NCBI GenBank assembly: GCA_015227615.1
Contig: JAALGZ010000001.1
Span: 1,302,001-1,366,000 of the forward strand
Direction of reading: 5' to 3'
Origin: Labyrinthula sp. Ha
Lineage: Eukaryota > Sar > Bigyra > Labyrinthulida > Labyrinthulaceae
DNA: 64,000 nt
Shown piece after piece: positions 33,646 through 44,408 of this stretch (its first letter is position 1; each line of letters begins with the position of its first letter). A program made the position numbers and the translations under genes. A model generated the notes under the pieces. The model did not search any database. It saw only the letters and a list, made by a program, of their open reading frames with translations, and was not told the origin of the DNA.

Positions 33646-34667
33646 TTTTTAAATAAAAATTCGATGATCTCACTAGCTGCTTTTCTTGGTGTTTTTATAC
33701 TTGATGTTAAATCTTTTTCTAAGCTGTCAACTCTTTTTAAAACCTCTGGATCACTTCTTACTCTTACAGCTATTTGATCAAATATACTAGACCACAAGAA
33801 TCTCATACTCTGTCTTTTCCGTCTCTGTTGAATATTTTCTTCCATCACCTTCTTAAATTCAGAACAAACTTTATCAACTTTATCCATCCCCATATTTTCA
33901 TGCGCACTAACTCTTCTAACTTTAGGTTCCCAGTCTCGATGTTTTCTTCTCATTAAATGAAAGCTATGCTTCATTTGAACAGCAGCAGATCTTGCTTTAT
34001 TTTTCAACTCACCATCTGATTTATTCACAATAACCATATCTGCAATTTCCATTACACCTTTTTTAACACCTTGAAGATCATCTCCCATTTGAGGTGCAGT
34101 TAAGAGAATAACGAAATCAACAACTTCATCAACTAAAATCTCACTTTGTCCTAATCCAACAGTCTCCACAATTACTAAATCATATCCAGCAGATTCACAA
34201 AGAAGAATAACTTCATTTGTATGCTGAGCTATTCCTCCTAATTTTCCAGATGTGGGAGATGGACGAACAAAAGCTTTTTGATGCTGACTAAGAACATCCA
34301 TCCGTGTTTTGTCTCCTAGGATTGATCCTCCTGTTCGATTTGAACTCGGATCAATTGCCAGTACTGCAATTTTTGAGGGATTCAAATCGGTGCGATTAGA
34401 TAAAAGGTGTTTTCCAAAAGCTTCTATGAATGTTGATTTTCCACCTCCTGGAGCGCCACAAATTCCAATGCGGAAAGATTTTTTTTGATTGGATGTTTTG
34501 GAGAGCAAGTTGTTTAATAGAGTTTGCGCTGAGGAAAAGTGATTTGGGTTAGAAGATTCGATTAATGTTATTGCTCGGGAAAGGCTTACCCTATCTCCAC
34601 TTACTAGTTTTTTTGAAAGTGATTGGATATTGGGAATGTGTGTGGAGAAGTATCGATATATGTTCAT
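33642..34667 (-). CDS. MMAA: Mitochondrial MMAA/MeaB-type G3E GTPase
   Basis: 341 residues from the ATG at 34667. The N-terminus MNIYRYFSTHIPNIQSL looks like a mitochondrial presequence. GTPase motifs: P-loop GAPGGGKST (71-79), LAIDPSSNRTGGSILGDK (about 103-120, family-specific switch), ETVGLGQSE (168-176), and NKSDGE (215-220, base specificity). The family guards and loads adenosylcobalamin into methylmalonyl-CoA mutase, so the cell probably runs the B12-dependent propionate route. Open frame continues 50 codons upstream without an ATG and is not used. Length matches bacterial MeaB and mature animal MMAA. Stop overlaps that of the TTL-like gene by two bases. Confidence 0.93.
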   Translation of the reverse strand: MNIYRYFSTHIPNIQSLSKKLVSGDRVSLSRAITLIESSNPNHFSSAQTLLNNLLSKTSNQKKSFRIGICGAPGGGKSTFIEAFGKHLLSNRTDLNPSKIAVLAIDPSSNRTGGSILGDKTRMDVLSQHQKAFVRPSPTSGKLGGIAQHTNEVILLCESAGYDLVIVETVGLGQSEILVDEVVDFVILLTAPQMGDDLQGVKKGVMEIADMVIVNKSDGELKNKARSAAVQMKHSFHLMRRKHRDWEPKVRRVSAHENMGMDKVDKVCSEFKKVMEENIQQRRKRQSMRFLWSSIFDQIAVRVRSDPEVLKRVDSLEKDLTSSIKTPRKAASEIIEFLFKN

Positions 34668-37600
34668 CCTAGATGATTGCAGGATATTTAATATTTTGTT
34701 TTTTCCAGACTCATGGTAATACCATATTGAGATAAAATGGGGATCGGAAGAAGAAGGTGTTGTGCTTAAGGTAGAGGATTCTAATGTAGAATATCGTGCT
34801 TGTAGCAATGAACTCACTTAACAAAATGTTTATTTACTTGATGAATAAACATTTGATTTTCTAGACTTTGTTGTTGTTCTTAGTAGAAAGCAGGGAAATA
34901 AACAAACTCAAAGTTTGTAAACTCCAGATATTCTACAAGCTGACGTTGAACTAGCGAAGTCAAATCGACTAAGGATGCCTGAAATTCAAGAAAATCGAAT
35001 GGTTTGATGATTTATTCCCTTCCTTCATATTACTACAACCTTAATTCAGCAGAATTTAACTTTTAATATTTGTTTTCTTGACCTACATTGCTCTCTTTTG
35101 ACATTTATTTAACTTGAATTTTGGCTAAATAAACAATTTTTGAGCTCTTTGGGTGTACAATATATGAAATTTTTAGCAGGTAATTTACAGGATAGATTTT
35201 CTTACTAATATTACCGGATTTTGAACTCCCTTGCATATATTTCTCTCTATACTAATATTCTAGTTACTTTTACGGATCTATGTACAATTTTATTTTTTAC
35301 AATTTTCTTGGAGTTTTGTTAGTTTTCTTCATGGCTCTACTGATTGATCTAGTCTGAAATAATTTATTGATTGTTTTATATATAGGGATACATGCATAGT
35401 GGGACACCTAGCCTTCTAACTATCGGCTAACTATGTACCCGCTTCATGTACCTACATGAGCATAGCTACATAGCAGCTTATACAGTATTCAAAGACCGCT
35501 ATTATTTTCACTGAAATTTGGTAAAGTCCATCTGTTCTATTCCGTTTTTTAGTGTTGCTCTTCTTGTCACATCAAGCATTAATGTCTACACTTCTTGTTA
35601 TTTTCACTTATGGAATATAGGATCCTTCACAAAGTCACTGCACTATAAAAGACAATTCGCTCCCATCAAATTTTCTTCAGGATGTGTTCTTAATTAACCT
35701 AGTCCAACCGGATTACAAAATTAATGTTTTCACCACCCACTAATACTTCCAAACATAGGGAGTAACTTATATTTTTTAAGTTCACTCCATCTCTAAATGC
35801 TGTAAGTTGTTTTCCTTTGTCTGTAAGTACTTAAAACTAGATGCACCATTGTGGAGCCTGAAATCATATCTTCACCACTTTTTTCCAAATATATTATAGA
35901 TTTCCTCTAATGAAACTAAGATATCTATCTCTTTTGAAGCTATGCCCTGGAGAATTGACTGAAACAAAGATGTTCCTCATCCCAAAATATTGAACTCAAA
36001 GCAGTTTCAAACCAGTTTTAAATTTGTAACCAATAAACTTTAATTTCGACAACCAAAATAAAGACACAAATTTTTTTGAAGGGAATAAGCTATCTCTGGT
36101 ATACCTCCGTAGAACCCCACAACTAATATTTCCAATGAATCAATCTAGGAAAGTAATCGTGATAATAAGACCTCTCTACAAAATAAGTGCACTAGTATAA
36201 ACTATATCAGTAGAGCTGAAGTTACTTTTTTATAATTTATTATTAGCTTTCTTGCTAGCTTGGGCATAATAAATGTTTCTTGAGAAAATTTTACAGCGTT
36301 ATATGGCGCAAGTCGTCATTATAGGTATCGATGGAGATAAAGGCTTCTTAGAAACTTACTATATCTTCGTTATATAAATGGGGGTGCTACAGTTTACTTC
36401 AAGTTTTTGAAAAACTTTTTTCTTATAATTGAAAAATTAATTATCTTCTTATATAACCTGCTTTCATACATTTAGAATATTTGTGTTCTACATAACAGTT
36501 AAAACCAAACCCCGATGTTTTGTTTTTTATCTTAATTGTAAATTATCTAGAATCAATGTACCAATCACAGACTATTGATACTACTATGGGTAAAATAAAT
36601 GAAAATATTTATCGAATTCAGTTTTTCGATTGTGCTCTAATGAAATTTCACTCCAAGTAAAAGTTATATTATTGTGATTTTATACTTGACTAACTTAGCA
36701 TGAGAGCCTGAATTTTTAACTACTTTACGAAACTTGTGGTTAAGTTAGATTCAATAAATAGATCCAATGCAGAAGAATAAACACAGATGTATATTTCTAA
36801 TATGGCCTTAAGTTATCTATTCTAGGAAAAAACAAATTTCTGATATTCGAAATCTCTGTACGGAACGGTTTAGTACTTATTTCTTTGCCTCCGTTCATTA
36901 CATAGAACATATCATATAAAAAAAACGGATACAGCATTATGAAGCATTAAACCTTTACTGGATTCTGTTTATTTAAGTATTGCAGGAGATAAAAAATGCT
37001 ATCATAGTATAAAATTAAACTTGTCGTGTCTCGGCATCTATCTTTTTAACTCCTTTTCATTTTCAGGTTATTAGTTAATGACTTCATTCTTACAAAATTC
37101 AAGAGATAACATCAAACTGGCTAGTTTATAGTTGCAAGAAAGATGTACCCCGTACTAATACCGTTGGTCACTGTCTGATTCAATGATATGTATATTAGTA
37201 ATTATTTTTCCAGTGGATAAAGTTTACACAAAATCCAAATAAACTTTCCCATGATTTTTTTTTCCTTTTTAACGTATGTTTTATCTATGAAGCTCTAAGT
37301 CCTTAAGAATATCTATCTAAATGCTCGTTTTTACTCGCGATATCGGAGATTTCTATAGCATCAATGTACAAAATAATATATAACATAAGATTTTTGAAGC
37401 CTAAATTAATACATATTTTAGCACATATTTAGTAAATGTTTAACATATAGCTAATGCTTTGCAATCAATAAGTTTAGCTCTTTTACAGTGAATATGTTTG
37501 ATTATTTTGGGTGTCTGATTTAAACTCATTAAAAAAAATCAGGTATTTCGGCTTCAAGAAAAAACATCTTTCCCAGGAGCCGGTACAAACTTTCTATCTT

Positions 37601-40600
37601 ATCTGAAAGCATTAATAATCATATTAAAAAACTTATTTGGAAAAATGATTGGGTAAAACCCCCTGTATTTCTTATACCTCCTTTTGGGAATCCACTATCA
37701 ACTGTAGTTACCACGTAGCTCCCAAATACGGGTTAGAGCTGCAGCTTAAATCCTTTTTACAGCGGAGTGTTTTCTATTAGTGTTTATACTTAACTTAAAT
37801 ATTTAGTATAGAAGAAATTTTTTGTCTATAAGATTAATCCCCCTTTTTAATAACAACACTCGATCCCTTCTGATATGTAGAGAGAGAGAACTCTCCAATG
37901 AAATTTTGTGTTCAAAAAGTTCCAATAACTATTAAAAATTCTAGTTCACTACATTTCATCCCAGATTATTCAAGAGTTACAAAATCAATGTTCTTAATTT
38001 TTCATCAGTATCGCCTAAATACCCTCCACTTATTAAAACAGCTTTGGAATACCTTTGATAGAACTATATTGATATATCTCATTTTCATTTTCCAGGATTT
38101 GCGTGTATGATAAAAACATTGTTCAACCCGATTTTTTATTCTTGTGTATGACAATTGGGATATATACTATGCATTAGGAATTATATCTTACATATTCAGA
38201 TCAGGAAAACACAACTCTGAATAGTTAGATCTAAGGGTAATATGGCTACAAGAATTTCCAAAAATCTGGGGTCACAACACGAGTAATAATATTAATTCCT
38301 ATACAAAATTGTTTGCACTCAAGACAATTGACTTCTTTTAATGGTTTTTTAATGCTGCAGCTCTGCTCTATATTCAGTACAAAATATTATGGCTTATCTT
38401 ATGAATATAAGTCATAATAATTTGCAACTAACTATGTACCATTCAAAATACAACAGTACCACCTACTCCTATTAGATAAATCTTATATCATATATTTTAC
38501 TTCTAGCAAAGTCTCTACGATGTCTAACCCGGCAAAAGTTTTGCTCTTGTGACAAAATCACTCCTACTAAACTTATATCCCATTGATTTTTTTGTTCAAG
38601 TACAAGAATGTTTGCAAATTCACTATTACGCAAAACTTGACATGCAAATTCGCTGTTAAATTTATTGCAGAAAAGGGTTTTAGTACAGATATTTACACTA
38701 CCGTAATCTGACAGCTTGCCAGATATCTTACCAAGCCAGGTATGCAATAGCACAAAAATTCTTAGTTGGACAAAATTTTATATTAAATGAGCTCCTTATG
38801 ATGAAGCTTATATTCTTTGTTCTATCATATAGATAGAGAGATGTTTTGCTCAAATTATGTTGAAGAGAATTTACTATTAATAGTGCGTAACGTCTTGGGG
38901 TTGAAATTTACAGCATGACATTTCTTTCTTTTACAGAAACTCGAAGCCCAATCATTTTGACTTTTAAGGTATGGGATAATTGCTAAGTTTCTTGTTATCC
39001 TTCAAGATTGTGCTTTTGTATTATGTAGTTAAAGTCGTAATCTGATCTATCTTTTTGTTGAATATAAATATAACTGGAGACCCATGGAATAACTTTAGAT
39101 TGTATAGCCTCTCGGTAAGAAAATACTAGTGAGTATATATATATATTCAATCAACCAATTGGTGTATCTTAAAGCTGCCATTAGAAGCGAATTTGAAATA
39201 AACATGATTATTTCTTAATGCAAATATATTATACAATTTTCTGTTTACTCTACATCCTATGAAATGGACTCGATCATCATGTATTTTCCTTAGGATTAGA
39301 ATATATTCTATCAAATTTAATACGGAGATAGATTCAATCCCGAATTAATGTCATACAATACATCTCTGCTTAATTTTGCAAAAAAATCAATCAATTCTTC
39401 CATATAGCGACATTTGAAAATAATTAAATTCATAAACACTATTAGGTTGAAGCTAATGGATATATATATGTATATATATGAAAATGAGGTCCTAAATACA
39501 GTCCCCTTAAAATTGAGGAGAACTTAAATACCTGCATAGGAACTTCAAGGACTATGTTAATATACTATGAGATAAAATATCATACCAATCAAACATTTTT
39601 ATCAAATCACTTCACACCACCTTATGAAATTTAATATCAGCTTGAACATCTTGCAACCTCCAGAAGGTTTATTTCTAAATTACTTGAATTTAATTTCCAT
39701 TTTTTTTCATATATCTATGCATTGCTAGTAGAGAACCTGTACTATTGACAACTGAGAAGGGGATGATATGGGGGGATAGAAGAATAGAACCTTTATTAAA
39801 CTTTACAGGTATAAATAACAATAGGGCACAAAGCAATTTAAATTTGACTTCTCAAATCTATATCATATTCCATTATTCTTCAGATTAGTTTAATTAGTTA
39901 TATTGACACTTTGAAATATTTTATTTCATTTATTGCGAATATGTTAAATAAGATGTTCCAATCGTTAATAAATTGAGTTTGATATCTAATCCTTATCATT
40001 TCTCTACTTTACTTCAAAGTTAGATAAGTGTACAAACTGAACATGTAGCCGTAATACCTATAAATATCTATATATAAGTTTTATCCACAGCGTTGTTTCA
40101 CTATGTCGATCTTTTAATCCAGAACAAATAGTGTTATAAAAAGCTTGCATGAGAGCATAAACCCAATGTCATTTATAGTTCTGGTAATATCATCTACGCT
40201 ATTCTAGCATATTTCGAACGAACTTTTGTAGTAGAGAATATCTGCATAGAGATGTCAATATTTTGGTATGATTTCGTGGTTTTGGGCGCTTAAATTAAGA
40301 ATTTAAAGGATTTTGAAAACATTGTTACGAGGAAAACTATCTGTGGCGATGTTTAATAACCAAAATATTTCGGTGAAGAGCCATTTTCAACGGAATTTCA
40401 AATTTTGCAACAGAAATTATTTAGGTAGGTTAATGTGATATGGGTTACTTTTCAACAATTTTGCCTCATTTTATCCCATATATGTAATCTTGGTGGATGA
40501 TTAAAACCATTGGTTCTGTAAGGATCAGTGATAAACTTTGAACTAATTCTTAAATAATAACCCCAGTAGTAAGTTAAAGCAAATAAAACAATTTTACTCT

Positions 40601-41977
40601 CTGAATGAATGAAGGAACTTTCTTCATTCGAAAAAGACAAGCCGCTTCTTACTGATTTAGCCAGATAAATGTTATTCAAGTTTAATATTAGAATGACTAG
40701 AGGTTCTAAATTAAAATAAACGATATAATATATTATTGGTTAGTTTGAAACTAACTGATGTGATAAGCTTTAATGTCCATTAACGAATAGTCACGGTATT
40801 TTTCTGCTACTAACCCGTGCAGAAAGCTTTGAGAGCGGATTATATCTATCCAAAGACCATAAAAAAGAGTCAATATTTGCAATAATCCAGGAATTTTACT
40901 GAGATTTAAGAATTTCCCTCTGTTTAGAGTTTTCTTTATATCTTGGGCGGCTTCATTAAATAGCATTTGCTGATATAGATGTAATAATAATCATTCATGG
41001 TTAGAAAAAATTTATTCGATTACTCTCCGGCAGATATTCTAGAGTCATTCCATATCTTGAGATTTTTAATTGATTTGCTATCTCTAATTATATCTTAAGT
41101 ATTGAAAGTTTCTGTATTCCTTATTTACTGAATTATTATTATCAAGATATGATTCTCCATACTAAACTATCAAAAATATCTATGCAAGACTTAAATGTTG
41201 CTTCCCAAACAATCTGCCTGTATAAGAATTCAGTTTATTCTTATGAAAACCATGTAAGAAATACTATGGTATATTGGAAAAATTTTAGCATTACGTACAT
41301 CCTTAAATATTTCAATTTATATGGTTTCTCTTTCGCTAACATATTGTTAGCCTATAATCGAAGAATAGATTGTGTTAATCTATTAATAATTTTAATACTT
41401 TTAATAATGGTTTCGTTGTAAGAGTATTTAAGCTTAGTTTGCCAAAGGAATTTTAGATTATTAAGACTTAAAAACAAATATTAGTTACTAAGTTATCGTA
41501 TTTATGGCCAAAAACATGTCGTTCTAGCTGTGCATTCATGTGAATACTGCATCTTATACGGAGGCTAAGTACGTGTTACAGTTAGTTCAGATACCATAAT
41601 ATGTTTTCTGGGATTTTTCGAAAACTATGAAACAAGTTACATCTCTAATTCACCCGGTTTACTTTTGCTCATCATGATTATTCTTTTTATTCAAGGTCAC
41701 ACTAATACCGAAACATCTTACCAAGTAAACAACGGTTGCGTAGTTAAAGAGAAGGTATAACGGGCATCTTGTTCCACGCGAAAGATTTAATAATTATGCT
41801 CCTGCTTGTTGATTAGATAGTGATAGTACGAGTACTATATACTTTTTTGGTATTTAACTCGCCGATTGTTATTTTCAGCAGCAAAGATAATAAGTAAGAC
41901 CACATCCACAACTTGAAGGTCTTGAGTTAAATAAGGTAAAATTTCAGACTCCTTCATAGGCTAGCAGTTTGTAGCAC
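34668..41977. other. Long gene-free stretch
   Basis: Over 7 kb with no frame I can support. Frames at 37898-38110, 38472-38753, 40452-40966 and 41149-41421 are short, lack domains and vary in strand. Short AT microsatellites occur near 39130 and 39465. No RNA gene seen. Confidence 0.45.
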
Positions 41978-42022
41978 GCTGAATCTAACACGAGCAAAAT
42001 CGAAAAAGCTGTTAGATCCAGC
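41978..42022. other. Short hairpin upstream of the orphan ORFs
   Basis: GCTGAATCTAACA (41978-41990) pairs with TGTTAGATCCAGC (42010-42022) with one mismatch around a 19-nt loop. It lies about 375 bp before the first orphan ORF. A regulatory role is possible but unproven. Confidence 0.4.
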
Positions 42023-42396
42023 ATGTAGATGTAACCAAGACTTCAATAGGCAATAACAAAGTATGATAGCAGTACATTCTATTGAATTAAGGTTTAGCAA
42101 GAAACACTAAAGCGACTGAACGAGTTAATAATGTCTCTTTGTAAAACAAGGCGGGTAGTGCAAGTATATAGGTCTTCATTAGGAATCAATTTGAATATTT
42201 TGTATAGTATTTAAACTATATCTTATAAACACATAAATTTCCCAAAATATTCTATCAATAGCTGATATTCTTATATTGTATCGTTTATCTAACAAGCAAT
42301 ATTTATAGATGTAAATAATACCAAAAAAATTCATAACGTATCTCTACAGTTCCAAATAAACACAAAGAAAAAGAATAAACTAAGTTGAATAAAAAG

Positions 42397-43005
42397 ATGC
42401 TTAAAAAGTATTTTCTAATATTAAGAGAAGACAAAAAATCGGAAAAAGGAGAATATGTAGTATGGGAAACAAATGATCAAGTTCTTACTGTCTGTTTTGA
42501 GGTAGGTAGCACCTTTAACCACGAACAGAATCAAGGATTTGAAGAAGTATTGAACAAACGTGGCGTATTAAAAGCAGTTCATTTAATTGCAGGAAATAAA
42601 AGTAGTAAATGTAAAATATTTTTTCAAGCTATTCATAAATTGAAACATTTTCAGAATCTGAGCCAAGTTGAGTTTATGTCTAACTTTACACTGGATTCAA
42701 TACTGGAGGTCGGAAAGGTTCTCAAAAGAAATAATAAGAATATACGGCAATATAGAAACATGTTAAAATATATTGGTGTATCTGATTTAAGGAAGGTAGA
42801 ATTTATATATAGAATATTTGATTTCCCGGAAGAAAGTGATGATACTAAACCCCTGTTTCATATAGCTGGAATAGAAGAATCTTCTTCTATGAGAAAGCTT
42901 TGTTTATCTTGGAAATATGTGTTCAATCCAAAGTATTTTGACACATTAATTCCGAATTATATGTTTGAAATGGGATATAAATTGAATATTCCAGTCAGAC
43001 ACTAA
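42397..43005 (+). CDS. Unrecognised ORF, first of a tandem pair
   Basis: 202 residues from the first ATG. Mixed, protein-like composition: EGEYVVWETNDQVLT-type beta-like start, several regularly spaced Leu/Ile segments (LKHFQNLSQVEF, SDLRKVEFIYRIF) that faintly recall leucine-rich repeats, and a basic end. No signal peptide, no membrane segment, no known domain. It is one of the longest open frames in the flanking 11 kb and stands next to a second ORF on the same strand 356 bp on, so I accept it as a possible gene. A missed short intron or upstream exon is possible. Confidence 0.45.
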   Translation: MLKKYFLILREDKKSEKGEYVVWETNDQVLTVCFEVGSTFNHEQNQGFEEVLNKRGVLKAVHLIAGNKSSKCKIFFQAIHKLKHFQNLSQVEFMSNFTLDSILEVGKVLKRNNKNIRQYRNMLKYIGVSDLRKVEFIYRIFDFPEESDDTKPLFHIAGIEESSSMRKLCLSWKYVFNPKYFDTLIPNYMFEMGYKLNIPVRH

Positions 43006-43361
43006 GCAGTCGAGTGTACGACTCTCTCCATACTGACTGTTTACACTTTACATAGTTATAATACAATATTACATTACTGCACAATTGGTGCAACTTTACA
43101 TAATACACTTTTACTAATACATAAGCACTGGAAACAACAGATAGTAAAACCTCAATATCTCAACAACTACTGGGAGTTAGAAGACCTTACTTATATCATT
43201 TTAAAGCTCTGTTCAAACTCTTTCAGTTAATTTAATTTAATATACTTATCCTCATACACATATAGACGATACGGACAATTACTTGTCTAACTATTCCAGC
43301 TTCTCTTTCTGAGGATAAAGTACCACAACAACTTATTTTGAGATATGAAGGAATAAATTTA

Positions 43362-43910
43362 ATGAATTTAAAACATTTATTAAATTTTTGCAAATGTGAT
43401 CTAGTAAAATACGTGGAACAAATAGTTTTAGATGTTACTCTTCAAAAAAACGATAGAGCTTCATTTTTACCTTTCATGTATTCGTTGTTCAAAGTTGTTC
43501 GAAAATCAATTGTTTTGAAGTATGTTTTATTTAGTATTGAAGATATTCCAGATATTTCAATACGTATAAAAAGTTACATAAAATCTGAATGTGAAACTAT
43601 CAAAGAACATATATCAAATCAACTTTCAAACAACCAATATATTGGAAAGCACTTTATAGAACCGTATACTTGGAGCAGTTTTAGTTTGAAAGAGGTAGAA
43701 CTTTTTCTGCTTGAAGAGGAACTTCTTGCAGAACAAGAATTACAGAGCTTTTGTGATGAATCTGATGAAGAATATTTACTTGATCCTTTTGTTCTTCGCT
43801 TTCATAGAGAAAGACCTAATGAATCCAATGTTTTAGAAGTTCGTTATTATATCCCTAGCGAAGGAGACAGCTCAAATGTAAGGCGCTCTTTTGGAAGTGA
43901 AATATTCTAA
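43362..43910 (+). CDS. Unrecognised ORF, second of a tandem pair
   Basis: 182 residues from the first ATG; the open frame continues upstream for some codons without an ATG, so an upstream exon may exist. Helical character throughout, with an acidic Glu/Leu-rich block (VELFLLEEELLAEQELQSF, about 118-136), an acidic patch, and a Ser/Arg-rich end. The N-terminal MNLKHLLNFCKCDLVKYVEQ has the hydrophobic pattern of a small helical bundle. No family recognised. No similarity to the preceding ORF that I can see. Confidence 0.45.
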   Translation: MNLKHLLNFCKCDLVKYVEQIVLDVTLQKNDRASFLPFMYSLFKVVRKSIVLKYVLFSIEDIPDISIRIKSYIKSECETIKEHISNQLSNNQYIGKHFIEPYTWSSFSLKEVELFLLEEELLAEQELQSFCDESDEEYLLDPFVLRFHRERPNESNVLEVRYYIPSEGDSSNVRRSFGSEIF

Positions 43911-44408
43911 TAATAGATTTGTTTTGTTATATTAAAGTAATTTGCTTAATGGGAATAACAGAAATGTCCGAGTTTAACCACGTAAGAAATGGAAATTAAT
44001 ATGTTTTTCATAGTTTTCGGTCAGAACAGCAGTTTGATTGATATGAATTTGGTTCAACTCTGGACTAAATTTATTTATAGGATTCTAAAATTCCAAAGTG
44101 ATGGTTTCAATAAATATATTTCGTTCTTGTTGTTTCATAGTTTTCTTGATAATTATATATCTAGAACCAAAAGTATCTCCTGCTTAAGATAAGATGAATC
44201 TACTTTTCAAAGTAACTATATCTTTAGTTAAATTTGAACTCATTTACTTTATTTATAACAGTTTTCTTTTTTATTCTAAAAGTCAATTTTATTGGGTAAA
44301 CAGGTGAAGAAATAAAGCTCAAAATGTATCCATTTCTTTAGCAGAAACAAAAAGAATATTCATACTGACTTAAGAAATATTCTATAGTTTTTCAATACCT
44401 AAATTCTC
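43911..44408. other. Intergenic, no gene seen
   Basis: A short frame at 43989-44192 is Ile/Phe-rich and unsupported. The interval separates the plus-strand orphan ORF from the convergent DUF839 gene. Confidence 0.45.

Noticed and set aside
34668-34817. N-terminal extension of the MMAA frame by 50 codons
   Set aside because: It lacks an ATG, and the ATG at 34667 begins a good mitochondrial presequence.
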